Below, one piece after another: positions 43,492-53,158 of a stretch of 64,000 nucleotides of DNA (positions are counted from its first letter, which is position 1; each line of letters starts with the position of its first letter). Made by a program: the position numbers and the translations under genes. This stretch comes from an uncultured Eubacteriales bacterium. Lineage in GTDB: Bacteria; Bacillota; Clostridia; Christensenellales; Aristaeellaceae. Where the stretch lies: positions 1 to 64,000 of the forward strand of contig CACXBB010000007.1 in the NCBI GenBank assembly GCA_902765735.1. Direction: 5' to 3'. The notes under the pieces were generated by a model. It ran no database searches, had not been told where the DNA came from, and worked only from the letters and a program-made list of their open reading frames with translations.

Positions 43492-45793
43492 GCTGCTCGC
43501 CCCCGCGGGGGACATGGACGCCCTCAAAGCCGCGGTGCAGAACGGCGCGGACGCGGTGTATCTCGGGGCGGGCGGCTTCAACGCCCGGCGCAACGCGGGC
43601 AACTTTGACGGCGACGGTCTCAAGGCCGCCGTCAGCTATTGTCATGCCCGGGGCGTCCACGTGCACGTCACGCTGAACACGCTGGTGCGCCAGGACGAAC
43701 TGGAGGCGCTTTTCGACACCGTCCGGCTGATCCATGAAAGCGGCGCGGACGCCGTGATCGTGCAGGACTTCGGCGTGGCCCGTGCCGTGCGCGCAATGGC
43801 CCCGGACATGGCGCTCCACGCCAGCACCCAGATGGCGGCGCACAGCGTCCAGGCGGCCCGCTTCCTGAAGGCGCAGGGCTTCGACCGGGCGGTGCTGGCC
43901 CGGGAGTGCACGTTTGAGGACATGGCCGGGTGCGTCGAAACCGGCATCGACGTGGAGGTATTCGTCCACGGCGCGCTGTGCGTGGCCTGCTCCGGCCAGT
44001 GCCTGATGTCCTCGCTGGTCGGGGGCCGCAGCGGCAACCGCGGCCTGTGCGCTCAGCCCTGCCGCCTGCCCTGGAGGCTGGAAGGGCGCGAGGGCTATCT
44101 GCTGTCCACCCGGGACCTGTGCGGCATCGACGATCTGGCGCGGCTTCGGGACATCGGGGTCACGAGCCTCAAGATCGAGGGGCGTATGAAGCGCGCGGAG
44201 TACGTGGCCGTCACCGTGGCGGCCTACCGTCGTGCGCTGGACGCGCTGTATGAAGGGAGGCCCTTCGACGCCGCCGGGGCCCGCGACGCCCTTAAGCAGA
44301 TGTTCAACCGCGGCGGCTTCACCCGCGGCTACGGCCCGGGCATGGCGGAGCGGGAGCTGATGTACCCCGCCCGGCCCAACCACATCGGCGTGGCGGTCGG
44401 CGCGTGTATGAAGCCCGGCAGCGTGGCGCTGGAGGCAGACGTCGATGCCGCCGACGCGCTGGTGCTGCGCCGGGGCGGGGAGGACGTGCCCGTGAAGCTG
44501 TCCGGCGCGGCGGGGGCGCACGTGCCCTGCCCGAAGGCGGCAAAGGGCGACCGGCTGGTGCGGCTGGTCAGCGCGGAGCAGATGCGCACGGCCCGGGAGA
44601 GCTTCGACAGCGAGCACCGTCTGATCGGGCTGACCGCCCGGGCGACGCTTAAAGTCGGCCAACCGGCGCGGCTCATTGTTTCCGACGGGGTCTTTACCGC
44701 GGAGGCTGCGGGGGACATAGTGCAGGCTGCCACCGGCGGACCCTTCGACCCCGGCCGGGCGGCGCGGCAGCTTCAAAGGACCGGCGGCACGCCCTACGTC
44801 ATCGGGACGATCGCGTGGGACGCGGACGACAACGCCTTCGCCCCGGCCTCGGCGCTCAACGCCCTGCGCCGCGACGCGCTGGAGGCGCTCACCGGCCTGC
44901 GCACGGCGGCAGACCGGCATACCCTGCCCGCGCCGACGGTCGAAATCCCCGACGGAAACGGCGAAAAGCCCCGGCTGTACGCCCAGTCCGGCGACCCGGC
45001 GGTGCTGAAAAGGGCCCTCGAATGCGGCGCGGACGTGGCGGTCTACGCCCCGGAGGACCTGCGCAACCTGTGCGCGGACAACCTGCCGGAGACCTTCGCG
45101 CTGGCCGTGCCCGCGGTGCTGACGGCGCCCGCGCTGGATAAGCTGAACGCCTGGGCCAATGAAAACGCGGGCCGGATCGCGGAGACCTTCCTGTCCAACG
45201 TCGGTCAGCTCGGCCTTACATGGCCGGGGGACATCGCCGGGGACTACATGCTCAACGCCGCCAACGACCTGACGGTTGAGCAGCTCATGGACTGGGGCAT
45301 CTCGACCGTGACGCCCTCGGTGGAGCTGACCGCCCGGCAGATCGGGCAGATGCGGGGCCGGACGAACCTGATCGTGTGGGGGCGTCTGCCGCTGATGCAC
45401 CTGCGGCACTGTCCGCTTCGTGCGGCCCGGGGCATGCCGGGGCCGCACGCGGACTGCAGGCACTGCGACGCCTGCGCGCCGGAGGAGAAGCTGAACGACA
45501 GGGCGCTGACCGACCGGAAGAACGCCGAATTTCCGCTTCGGCGGCTGGCGATGCCCGGCGGCTGCGTGGTGCAGGTATTGAACTGCGTGCCGCTGATGCC
45601 GTTAAAGCGGCTGGACAGGCTGCCCAAAGCCTCCGGCTGGCGGCTTCTGTTGCGGCCGGAGGAGCCGGTGGAGGCCGTCGTAAAGGTCTACCGCGCGGCG
45701 CTTCACGGCGCGGACTTTAAAGCCCTGCCGGAGTGGGCGATCCTCGAATCCATGAACACCACCGCGGGACATTTCTTCAGAGGGGTGGAATAA
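43478..45793 (+). CDS. U32 family peptidase
   Basis: 771 residues. The N-terminal U32 barrel (LELLAPAGDMDALKAAVQNG, DALYLG-type VYLGAGGFNARR) contains the signature HGALCVACSGQCLMSSLVGG (residues about 165-185) and RGLCAQPCRLPW. The second half carries the extra collagenase-like domain and a C-terminal Cys cluster (HLRHCPLRAA, CRHCDACAPEE). Related U32 proteins such as RlhA and TrhP act in RNA hydroxylation rather than proteolysis, so the peptidase label may be historical. It overlaps zapA; mutS2 starts the next base after the stop. Confidence 0.92.
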   Translation: MRRLELLAPAGDMDALKAAVQNGADAVYLGAGGFNARRNAGNFDGDGLKAAVSYCHARGVHVHVTLNTLVRQDELEALFDTVRLIHESGADAVIVQDFGVARAVRAMAPDMALHASTQMAAHSVQAARFLKAQGFDRAVLARECTFEDMAGCVETGIDVEVFVHGALCVACSGQCLMSSLVGGRSGNRGLCAQPCRLPWRLEGREGYLLSTRDLCGIDDLARLRDIGVTSLKIEGRMKRAEYVAVTVAAYRRALDALYEGRPFDAAGARDALKQMFNRGGFTRGYGPGMAERELMYPARPNHIGVAVGACMKPGSVALEADVDAADALVLRRGGEDVPVKLSGAAGAHVPCPKAAKGDRLVRLVSAEQMRTARESFDSEHRLIGLTARATLKVGQPARLIVSDGVFTAEAAGDIVQAATGGPFDPGRAARQLQRTGGTPYVIGTIAWDADDNAFAPASALNALRRDALEALTGLRTAADRHTLPAPTVEIPDGNGEKPRLYAQSGDPAVLKRALECGADVAVYAPEDLRNLCADNLPETFALAVPAVLTAPALDKLNAWANENAGRIAETFLSNVGQLGLTWPGDIAGDYMLNAANDLTVEQLMDWGISTVTPSVELTARQIGQMRGRTNLIVWGRLPLMHLRHCPLRAARGMPGPHADCRHCDACAPEEKLNDRALTDRKNAEFPLRRLAMPGGCVVQVLNCVPLMPLKRLDRLPKASGWRLLLRPEEPVEAVVKVYRAALHGADFKALPEWAILESMNTTAGHFFRGVE

Positions 45794-48163
45794 ATGAACG
45801 AACGCAACCTTCGCGTACTGGAATTCAACAAGATACTGGACATGCTCGCGGCGCTGTGCACCACGGAGCCGGGCCAGATCGCGGCGCGGGCGCTGACGCC
45901 CTCCGGCGACCCGGGCGAGGTGTATCGCGCCCAGGCGCAGACCGAGGAGGCCTCCTCGATATTCGCCTACTGCGGCGGCAACCCCATGGCCCACTTCACC
46001 GACGTGCGGCCGTATTTAAAGCTGGCGAAGGCGGGGGGCACGCTGTCACCCAAGGCGCTTTTGCAGGTGGCGGACGCCCTGAAGGCGGCGCGGATCGTGC
46101 GCGGCGCGCTGGTCACCGACCGGGAGGACACCCCGAACCTCACGGAGATGGGCTCCCGGCTGATGACCAACCGCTCGCTCGAAGAGGAGATCTTCGACGC
46201 CATCATCTCCGAGGAGGAGATCAGCGACCACGCCAGCCCCGAGCTTGCCAACATTCGCCGCCAGATGCGGGTGTTGAACGAGCGCGTGCGGGAGAAGCTC
46301 AACGGCATCATACGCTCCTCCACCATGCAGAAGTACCTGATGGACGCCATCGTCACCATGCGCAACGGGCGCTACGTGGTGCCGGTGAAGGCGGAGTGCC
46401 GCTCGAGCGTGCCGGGCATCGTGCACGACCAGTCGGGCACCGGCTCCACGCTGTTCATCGAGCCCATGGCCGTGGTGGAGGCGGGCAACGAATTGAAGCA
46501 GTGGACCGTTAAGGAGCACAACGAGATCGAGCGCATACTGGGCGAATTCTCCGACCGCATCGCGCCGGACGCCGAGCTGATCGCCCACAACCACGAGCTG
46601 CTCTCGGCGCTGGACGTGATATTCGCAAAGGCGGCGCTGGGGCGTCAGATGCGCGCCGTGCCGCCGAAGCTGAACACCATAGGCCACGTGCGGCTCATCC
46701 AGGCGCGACACCCGCTGATCGACCCGGAAAAGGTGGTGCCCTCCACGCTGTGGCTGGGCGAGGACTTCACCGCGCTGGTGATTACCGGTCCCAACACCGG
46801 CGGCAAGACGGTCACCCTCAAGACCGTGGGGCTTCTGTCCCTGATGGCCCAGGCGGGTTTGCAGATCCCCGCCGCCTACGGCTCGGAGATGGCCATATTC
46901 GACGAGGTGTTCGCCGACATCGGCGACGAGCAGTCCATCGAGCAGTCGCTGTCCACCTTCTCCTCCCACATGACCAACATCGTGGAGATATTGAACAGCG
47001 TCACGCCCCGGTCGCTGGTGCTGTTCGACGAGCTGGGCGCGGGCACCGACCCCACCGAGGGCGCTGCGCTTGCGATGGCGATACTCAACCACCTGCTCAA
47101 TATGAAGGTCACCACTATGGCCACCACTCATTACAGTGAGCTCAAGGCCTTCGCGCTGGGCACCCCCGGGGTGGAGAACGCCTCGGTGGAGTTCAACGTG
47201 GAGACCCTGCGGCCCACCTACCGGCTGTCCATCGGCGTGCCGGGCAAGTCCAACGCCTTTGAGATCTCGAGGAAGCTGGGGCTGCCGGAGTTTCTGATCG
47301 AGGACGCCTCGAAGCGGCTGAGCAAGGACGCCGTGCGGTTCGAGGACGTCATCGCCAACGCCGAGTACCACCGCCAGATCGCCGAAAAGGAGCGCGCGCT
47401 GGCCGAGGAGGCCCACCGGGAGACCACGAAGCTCCGGGACGAGGCCGAAAAGCTGCAAAAGGAGCTGGCCGCGCGGCGGGAGACCGAGCTTCGCAAAGCC
47501 AGGGACGAGGCGCGAAGGGTGCTTCAGAAGGCCCAGCGGGAGTCCGAGCAGATCATCGCCGACTTAAAGAAGCAGCGCAACGCCTCTGTCAAGGAGCACG
47601 AGCTTCACAACCTGCGCGCCAGGCTCCAGGACGCCATCGACGACAACACCGAGGCCATCGTGCCCGGCGAGGAGGGTGGGCCGGTGACCGACGCCAAGCC
47701 CGGCGACACCGTGCTGCTGGTGAACCTCAACGCCAAGGCCACGGTGCTCACCGCGCCGGACGCCAGGGGCGAGTGCACCGTGCAGGCGGGGGCGCTCAAG
47801 CTCAAGGCCAACATCGCCGACATGCGCGTCGCCAAGCCCGACAAGCCCGAAAAAAAGGGCCGCCAGCCCGCGGGAAAGGGCAGCGGCAGCGGCGCGCGGG
47901 TGAACGTGTCCGCCCGGGCGGTGGAGACCGAGTGCGACGTGCGCGGCATGTCGCTGGAGGAGGCCCTGCTGGCCGTGGACATGTTCCTGGACGGCGCCAT
48001 GCTCAACCGGCTCCGGCAGGTCTTCATTATCCACGGCAAGGGCACCGGCACCCTCCGAAGCGGCATACAGGCTGCGCTCAAAAAGAACCCCGCCGTCAAG
48101 GAGTTCCGGCTGGGCCGCTACGGCGAGGGCGAGGACGGCGTGACCGTGGTGACCATGAAGTAA
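45794..48163 (+). CDS. mutS2: Endonuclease/ATPase MutS2 (RqcU)
   Basis: 789 residues. It lacks the mismatch-recognition domain of MutS. The core and clamp region is followed by the ABC-type ATPase (Walker A TGPNTGGKTVTLKTVGL near 335, Walker B LVLFDELGAGTDPTEGAALA, ATTHYSELK). A long coiled coil follows (about 515-620), then a KOW-like segment and the C-terminal Smr nuclease domain (ECDVRGMSLEEAL, IIHGKGTGTLR). In Bacillus MutS2 resolves collided ribosomes and suppresses homologous recombination. GGGGTGG precedes the ATG. Confidence 0.96.
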   Translation: MNERNLRVLEFNKILDMLAALCTTEPGQIAARALTPSGDPGEVYRAQAQTEEASSIFAYCGGNPMAHFTDVRPYLKLAKAGGTLSPKALLQVADALKAARIVRGALVTDREDTPNLTEMGSRLMTNRSLEEEIFDAIISEEEISDHASPELANIRRQMRVLNERVREKLNGIIRSSTMQKYLMDAIVTMRNGRYVVPVKAECRSSVPGIVHDQSGTGSTLFIEPMAVVEAGNELKQWTVKEHNEIERILGEFSDRIAPDAELIAHNHELLSALDVIFAKAALGRQMRAVPPKLNTIGHVRLIQARHPLIDPEKVVPSTLWLGEDFTALVITGPNTGGKTVTLKTVGLLSLMAQAGLQIPAAYGSEMAIFDEVFADIGDEQSIEQSLSTFSSHMTNIVEILNSVTPRSLVLFDELGAGTDPTEGAALAMAILNHLLNMKVTTMATTHYSELKAFALGTPGVENASVEFNVETLRPTYRLSIGVPGKSNAFEISRKLGLPEFLIEDASKRLSKDAVRFEDVIANAEYHRQIAEKERALAEEAHRETTKLRDEAEKLQKELAARRETELRKARDEARRVLQKAQRESEQIIADLKKQRNASVKEHELHNLRARLQDAIDDNTEAIVPGEEGGPVTDAKPGDTVLLVNLNAKATVLTAPDARGECTVQAGALKLKANIADMRVAKPDKPEKKGRQPAGKGSGSGARVNVSARAVETECDVRGMSLEEALLAVDMFLDGAMLNRLRQVFIIHGKGTGTLRSGIQAALKKNPAVKEFRLGRYGEGEDGVTVVTMK

Positions 48164-48170
48164 GCGGGGT

Positions 48171-48842
48171 CTACCAGATATAGGGGATGACCCTGTAACG
48201 CACCTTCTTCATGTAGTCGGCATAGCCCTCAAGCCCCGCCGAGAGCACCGCCTCCTCGTTTAAAATCCTGCGGCGCAGTATGGGCAGGTAGAAGAGCATC
48301 ACGGCGAAGGAGGGTATAGAGCCCAATATCGGCGGCATCGACAGGAAAAGAAGCAGCGTGGACATATACATCGGGTGCCGGACGACCCCGTAGAGCCCGG
48401 TGTCCACCACCTTCTGGCCGTCCTGGACCTCCACCGTCCTGGAGAGCCAGGCGTTCTCCCGGAGCACCTCGGCGTAGAGCAGGTAGCCCAGCAGAAACAC
48501 CGCCGCGGCGACCCAGGACACGGCGCCCGGCAGCACGGTCCAGCCAAACCGCCGGTTCAGCCCCGCCAGCACGAAGGCGGCGAGGAACATCAGCCCGCTG
48601 GACGCGATCACCCGGCGCTGCTCCGGCTCCGCCTCCCGGGCGTTGAGCCGACGGCGCAGAAGCTCCGGGGACCGCCACAGCATCAAAAGCCCCGCGAAGA
48701 ACATGGGCACGAACAGCACGCCCATCAGCAGCCAGGCCTGCCACCAGTCGAGGGTCCCCGCCGGCAGAAAAAGCAGAAGCCCCAGCAGGATCACCCCACA
48801 CGAAAACCGCAGCATTGCGCCCCCGAACAGACCCTTGCGCAT
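48171..48842 (-). CDS. Isoprenylcysteine carboxyl methyltransferase-like membrane protein
   Basis: 223 residues, about five membrane helices. The C-terminal half has the ICMT/PEMT-type SAM-binding motif VDTGLYGVVRHPMYMS and a following EEAVLSAGLEGYADYMKKVR, typical of the PF04140-like family. Bacterial substrates are mostly unknown. ATG 48842 (MRKGLFGG) has AGGAGGG at about 6 nt; upstream in-frame sequence is repeat DNA. It converges on mutS2 with only 7 nt between stops. Confidence 0.87.
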   Translation of the reverse strand: MRKGLFGGAMLRFSCGVILLGLLLFLPAGTLDWWQAWLLMGVLFVPMFFAGLLMLWRSPELLRRRLNAREAEPEQRRVIASSGLMFLAAFVLAGLNRRFGWTVLPGAVSWVAAAVFLLGYLLYAEVLRENAWLSRTVEVQDGQKVVDTGLYGVVRHPMYMSTLLLFLSMPPILGSIPSFAVMLFYLPILRRRILNEEAVLSAGLEGYADYMKKVRYRVIPYIW

Positions 48843-49462
48843 CGAAATATCCCTCCTGTGATCAGGTTTATCATGGAAACTTACAGGATAACGACTCCCT
48901 CCGTCCCGGCGTTGTAGGGGCGATGCCCTCATCGCCCGGCACCTCGCACTCCCTCCGTCTCGGCTTCGCCGAGCCACCTCCCTCTAAGAGGGAGGCATGA
49001 CGGGGAACCTCTCCGCCCCTGACGCTTCGCTAGGCCCTACGGGCCGGGGCACCTCCCACTCCCTCCGGCCCTACGGGCCACCTCCCACTCCCTCCGGCCC
49101 TACGGGCCACCTCCCTCTGAAGAGGGAGGCATGACGGGGAGGCAAGGGGGTTATAGCATACGCGCGGCAGCCTTTGCCTTCCCCTTCAGGGGAAGGTGGC
49201 ATGGCGAAGCCATGACGGATGAGGTGCCCCTTTCAGGGGAGCTGTCGCCGATGAAGTCGGTGACTGAGAGGTCGTCATCCCATAAGAAAACGCGAAGACT
49301 CCAATTATACATCGCGTGTGCATGCCGTAGGGGCGGCGATGCGCCGCCCGCCGTGAAGGTACGTTGCGTATCGTACCCGGGCGGGCACCGCATCGGCGCC
49401 CCTACGCATGTTTCATGAATCTATAAGCGTTTTGAAACAGTCGGTTCTGGTATTCTGTGCTC
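48843..49462. repeat. 620-bp gene-free cluster of dispersed repeats
   Basis: Between the ICMT-like gene and the fusA stop. It contains a family B unit (48914-48941), a TCGGC-TTC-GCCGA plus CCTCCCTCT-AAGAGGGAGG hairpin pair (about 48967-48998), two exact 29-bp tandem copies beginning CACTCCCTCCGGCCCTACGG (49057-49085 and 49086-49114), a family C unit with extra hairpins (49176-49275) and a full family B palindrome (49327-49405). No coding sequence is credible. Confidence 0.8.
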
Positions 49463-51535
49463 TCAGCTCCGCCGTCCCAGGATCTTGTCGGCGATGTTGT
49501 TGGGCACCTCTTCGTAGTGCTCGAACTGCATGGTGTAGTTGCCACGACCCTGGGTCTTGCTGCGCAGGTCGGTGGCATAGCCGAACATCTCGGACAGCGG
49601 CACGATGCCGTCGATGGAGTGCAGCCCCGCGTGGGCGTCCATGCCGGTCACGCGGCCGCGCCGGGCGGAGATATCGCCCATGACGTCGCCCATGTACTCG
49701 TCCGGCACCACGACCTCGATCTTCATCATGGGCTCCAGCAGGGCGCAGTCGGCCTTGCGCAGGGCCTCCTTGAAGGCCATGGAACCGGCGATCTTGAAGG
49801 CCATCTCGGAGGAGTCCACCTCGTGGTAGCTGCCGTCGATCAGATCGACGCCGAAGTCCATGACCTCGTAGCCGCCCACGGAGCCGGACATCGCGGCCTC
49901 GCGGATGCCCTGGTCGATGGGGGCGATGAACTCCTTGGGGATCACGCCGCCCACGATCTTGTTGTTGAACTCGTAGCCCGCGCCGGCCTCGCGGGGATAG
50001 ATCTCGATGACGCAGTGACCGAACTGGCCATGGCCGCCGGTCTGGCGCACGTAGCGGCCCTCGGCCTTGGCGCGCTTGCGGATGCACTCCTTGTAGGCGA
50101 CCTGGGGCTTGCCCACGGTGGCCTCCACGCGGAACTCTCGAAGCAGGCGGTCCACGATGATCTCCAGGTGCAATTCGCCCATGCCGGCGATGATGGTCTG
50201 GCCGGTGGACTCGTCGGTGTAGGTCTTGAAGGTGGGGTCCTCCTCGGCCAAGCGCACCAGAGCCAGGCTCATCTTGTCCTGGCCGGCCTTGGTCTTGGGC
50301 TCGATGGCCACGCGGATGACGGGCTCCGGGAACTCCATGGACTCCAGTATGATCGGCTTGCCCTCGTTGCAGATGGTGTCGCCGGTGGTGGTGTCCTTGA
50401 GGCCCACGGCGGAGGCGATGTCGCCGGCGCGGATCTCGTCGATCTCCTCGCGGTGATTGGCGTGCATGCGCAGTATGCGGCCGATGCGCTCCTTCTTGCC
50501 CTTGGTGGAGTTGTAGACGTAGCTGCCGGTCTTGAGTGTGCCGGAATACACCCGGAAGAAGGCCAGCTTGCCCACGTAGGGGTCCGCCATGATCTTGAAC
50601 ACCAGGGCGGAGAAGGGCGCGTCGTCGGAGGCTTCGCGCTCGATCTCGTCGTCCTTGCCGGGGCGGGTGCCCTTCACCGGCGGGATGTCGATGGGGGAGG
50701 GCAGGTAGTCCACGATGGCGTCCAGCAGGGGCTGCACGCCCTTGTTGCGATAGGAGGTGCCGCACAGCACGGGCGTCATGCTGCCCGCGATGGTGGCCTT
50801 GCGGATGCCGCGCATGATCTCTTCATGGCTGAGCTCCCCGCCGTCCAGGTACTTCTCCATCAGCTCGTCGTCGGCCTCGGCGGCAGCCTCCACCATCTGG
50901 CCGTGGTACTCCTCGGCCATCTCGCGGAGATTGGCGGGGATGTCGGTCTCGTCCATGGTGGTGCCCATCTCGTCGACGTAGATCTCGGCCTTCATCTTGA
51001 CCAGGTCCACCAGGCCCACGAAGCTGGCCTCGGCGCCGATGGGGATCTGGATCGGCACGGCGTTGGTCTGGAGCCGCTCCTTCATCATGCTGACCACGCG
51101 GAAGAAGTCCGCGCCCACGATGTCCATCTTGTTGACGTAAGCCAGGCGGGGCACGTGGTACTTGTTGGCCTGGCGCCAGACCGTCTCGGACTGGGGCTCG
51201 ACGCCGCCCTTGGCGCAGAAGACGCACACGGCGCCGTCCAGCACGCGCAGGGAGCGCTCGACCTCCACGGTAAAGTCCACGTGGCCAGGGGTGTCGATCA
51301 GGTTGATCTGGTGGCCGCGCCATTCACAGGTCGTGGCCGCAGAGGTGATCGTGATGCCGCGCTCCTGCTCCTGTTCCATCCAGTCCATCGTGGCCATGCC
51401 CTCGTGGACCTCGCCGATGCGATGCGTACGGCCGGTGTAGTACAGGATGCGCTCGGAAGTGGTGGTCTTGCCGGCATCGATGTGCGCCATGATGCCGATG
51501 TTGCGTACATGATCCAGTGAATGTGTTCTCGCCAC
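49463..51535 (-). CDS. fusA: Elongation factor G
   Basis: Translational GTPase driving translocation and, with RRF, ribosome recycling. 690 residues with [18 protein letters not shown] (P-loop), [20 protein letters not shown] (switch I), [13 protein letters not shown], then domains II-V ending [12 protein letters not shown]. It starts at GTG 51535 (MARTHSLDH) with AGTAGGA upstream. Last gene of the str operon here; tuf, its usual neighbour, is not present. A 127-nt gap to rpsG holds a strong hairpin. Confidence 0.97.
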   Translation of the reverse strand: MARTHSLDHVRNIGIMAHIDAGKTTTSERILYYTGRTHRIGEVHEGMATMDWMEQEQERGITITSAATTCEWRGHQINLIDTPGHVDFTVEVERSLRVLDGAVCVFCAKGGVEPQSETVWRQANKYHVPRLAYVNKMDIVGADFFRVVSMMKERLQTNAVPIQIPIGAEASFVGLVDLVKMKAEIYVDEMGTTMDETDIPANLREMAEEYHGQMVEAAAEADDELMEKYLDGGELSHEEIMRGIRKATIAGSMTPVLCGTSYRNKGVQPLLDAIVDYLPSPIDIPPVKGTRPGKDDEIEREASDDAPFSALVFKIMADPYVGKLAFFRVYSGTLKTGSYVYNSTKGKKERIGRILRMHANHREEIDEIRAGDIASAVGLKDTTTGDTICNEGKPIILESMEFPEPVIRVAIEPKTKAGQDKMSLALVRLAEEDPTFKTYTDESTGQTIIAGMGELHLEIIVDRLLREFRVEATVGKPQVAYKECIRKRAKAEGRYVRQTGGHGQFGHCVIEIYPREAGAGYEFNNKIVGGVIPKEFIAPIDQGIREAAMSGSVGGYEVMDFGVDLIDGSYHEVDSSEMAFKIAGSMAFKEALRKADCALLEPMMKIEVVVPDEYMGDVMGDISARRGRVTGMDAHAGLHSIDGIVPLSEMFGYATDLRSKTQGRGNYTMQFEHYEEVPNNIADKILGRRS

Positions 51536-51606
51536 AGTCAGTTCCTACTTTCTTTGAGTCTCCGCCGGGGGCGGAGGTTGAAATCTTTACAGATGACTTA
51601 TGAAGT

Positions 51607-51635
51607 ATTTCAGCACGCATAAAGCGTGCTGAAAT
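51607..51635 (-). promoter_or_regulatory. Perfect 12-bp hairpin between rpsG and fusA
   Basis: ATTTCAGCACGC - 5-nt loop - GCGTGCTGAAAT without a U-tract. It could be an RNA processing or translational control element within the str mRNA; not a terminator by sequence. Confidence 0.55.
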
Positions 51636-51662
51636 CGGTGTGCTGTATGGGTGCTGTCGGAA

Positions 51663-52133
51663 TTACCACCTGTAATGGGCGAAAGCCTTGTTGGCCTCGG
51701 CCATCTTGTGCATATCCTCGCGGCGCTTCACGGCGTTGCCGGTGTTGTTGGCAGCGTCCATGATCTCGCCGGCCAGGCGATCCGCCATGCTGCGCTCGCC
51801 GCGCTTGCGGGCGAACATCACCAGCCAGCGCAGGGCCAGGGTCTGACGGCGCTCGGGACGAATCTCGATAGGCACCTGATAGGTGGAACCGCCGACGCGG
51901 CGGGCCTTGACCTCCATGGCGGGCATGATGTTCGCAATCGCCTGATTGAAAACCTCCATGGCCTCCTTGCCGGTCTTGGCGGCGACAGTTTCAAAAGCAT
52001 CGTAGCAGACGGCCTGCGCGACGCCGCGCTTGCCATCGTACATCACCTGATTGATCAGCTTGGTGATAATGGTCGTTCCGTATACCGGATCCGGAAGCAC
52101 TTCGCGCTTCGGGATAAATCCACGTCTGGGCAT
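51663..52133 (-). CDS. rpsG: Ribosomal protein S7
   Basis: 156 residues, 16S rRNA-binding primary assembly protein of the 30S head. Starts [19 protein letters not shown] and has the conserved LMYDGKRG-like [34 protein letters not shown] and C-terminal AFAHYRW. GGGAGGG precedes the ATG. Part of rplGB-like/rpsL/rpsG/fusA. Confidence 0.97.
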   Translation of the reverse strand: MPRRGFIPKREVLPDPVYGTTIITKLINQVMYDGKRGVAQAVCYDAFETVAAKTGKEAMEVFNQAIANIMPAMEVKARRVGGSTYQVPIEIRPERRQTLALRWLVMFARKRGERSMADRLAGEIMDAANNTGNAVKRREDMHKMAEANKAFAHYRW

Positions 52134-52323
52134 TTTAAGTCCCTCCCAATATATTCTGACGGTGTTAAAGTGAACGAGAAACAGGCAAAAGCGCCCGCGG
52201 CATTTGGCGCTGCCGCGCTTGCCCGACCCCCATCCCCGCCGCGCATATTCCCACGTTCCAAATGGACCATGCGTTCAGGGCAATCAGGCCGTTTTCGCCA
52301 ATAGGAAAGCCTGCCGGTTTTCC

Positions 52324-52698
52324 TTACTTCTTCGGACGCTTCGCGCCGTAGAGGGAGCGGCCCTGCATGCGCTTGGCAACGCCAGCAGCATCCAGAGCGC
52401 CGCGGATGATGTGGTAACGCACGCCAGGGAGATCGCGGACCTTGCCGCCGCGGATCAGCACAACCGAGTGCTCCTGCAGGTTGTGGCCGATGCCGGGGAT
52501 GTAGCAGGTACCCTCGATATTATTCGTAAGGCGGACGCGCGCAATTTTACGCAAAGCGGAATTCGGCTTCTTGGGGGTCTGCGTCTTGACGGACATGCAG
52601 ACACCGCGCTTCTGCGGACAGGACTGCAGAATCGGGGAATTCGACTTGCTGGTTACCTTTTCTCTACCCTTGCGGATCAACTGATTGATCGTCGGCAT
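52324..52698 (-). CDS. rpsL: Ribosomal protein S12
   Basis: 124 residues, decoding-centre protein: [23 protein letters not shown]-type [20 protein letters not shown], the [20 protein letters not shown] loop and C-terminal [10 protein letters not shown]. The Lys in TPKKPNSA (Lys42-equivalent) is present, so streptomycin sensitivity at that site is expected. AGGAGGTGC precedes the ATG. The 190-nt gap to rpsG shows no obvious structure. Confidence 0.97.
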   Translation of the reverse strand: MPTINQLIRKGREKVTSKSNSPILQSCPQKRGVCMSVKTQTPKKPNSALRKIARVRLTNNIEGTCYIPGIGHNLQEHSVVLIRGGKVRDLPGVRYHIIRGALDAAGVAKRMQGRSLYGAKRPKK

Positions 52699-52798
52699 TG
52701 AAGAAAAGCACCTCCTGAACTATTATGAGTGATTGAAAGCCTCTATATACACTTCCGCAACCCTGGAAGGACAAGAGATTAAGCCATATGGGTTTGCC

Positions 52799-53041
52799 TT
52801 ACTTTTTGATGCCCGCCGAGGCCGTCCTGACCTCGATGCCACAGGCCTCGCCGAGGGCCTTCATGCTCTCGGCCTCCACCATGCGCACGCCCATTTTGTT
52901 GCAGGCGTCCCGCACCTGGCGGAGTATGAACAGATCGGCGTCCTGCGCCACGTAGGCCTCGGCGATCTCGCCGGCCAGTATGGCGCGCACAAGCCTGCGC
53001 GTACCGACAACCTTATCGGCATTTTTCAGCTTGTCAAGCAT
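52799..53041 (-). CDS. rplGB: L7Ae/L30e-family ribosomal protein (YbxF-like)
   Basis: 80 residues. LKNADKVVGTRRLVRAILAG and VAQDADLFILRQVRDACNKM match the YbxF/L7AEB kink-turn binding family, which in Bacilli precedes rpsL in the str operon. ATG 53041 has AAAGGAG at 8-9 nt; the longer in-frame start overlaps the promoter leader. It is the first gene of the operon here; rpoB-rpoC, normally just upstream, are absent. Confidence 0.9.
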   Translation of the reverse strand: MLDKLKNADKVVGTRRLVRAILAGEIAEAYVAQDADLFILRQVRDACNKMGVRMVEAESMKALGEACGIEVRTASAGIKK

Positions 53042-53079
53042 CCCGCGCACGCTCCTTTCATGCAAACCCAGACTTATAG

Positions 53080-53108
53080 ATAATACCATTTTGTGCCGTC
53101 GATGTCAA
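53080..53108 (-). promoter_or_regulatory. Sigma-A promoter of the str operon
   Basis: Minus-strand TTGACA (53108-53103), 17-nt spacer and TATTAT (53085-53080), 40 nt before the rplGB-like gene. Confidence 0.8.
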
Positions 53109-53158
53109 GCAAACCGGCCTTATTGCCGGAATTTTAACCTGCCGGCGGGCATTTGCGC

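Noticed and set aside
43136-45463. 775-codon antisense frame over the U32 peptidase
   Set aside because: Arg/Pro/His-rich shadow product, no recognisable domain.
49131-49418. Small frame in the repeat cluster after fusA
   Set aside because: Its codons lie entirely within families B and C repeats.
49457-51520. 687-codon frame opposite fusA
   Set aside because: Mirror of EF-G codons; composition of an antisense frame.
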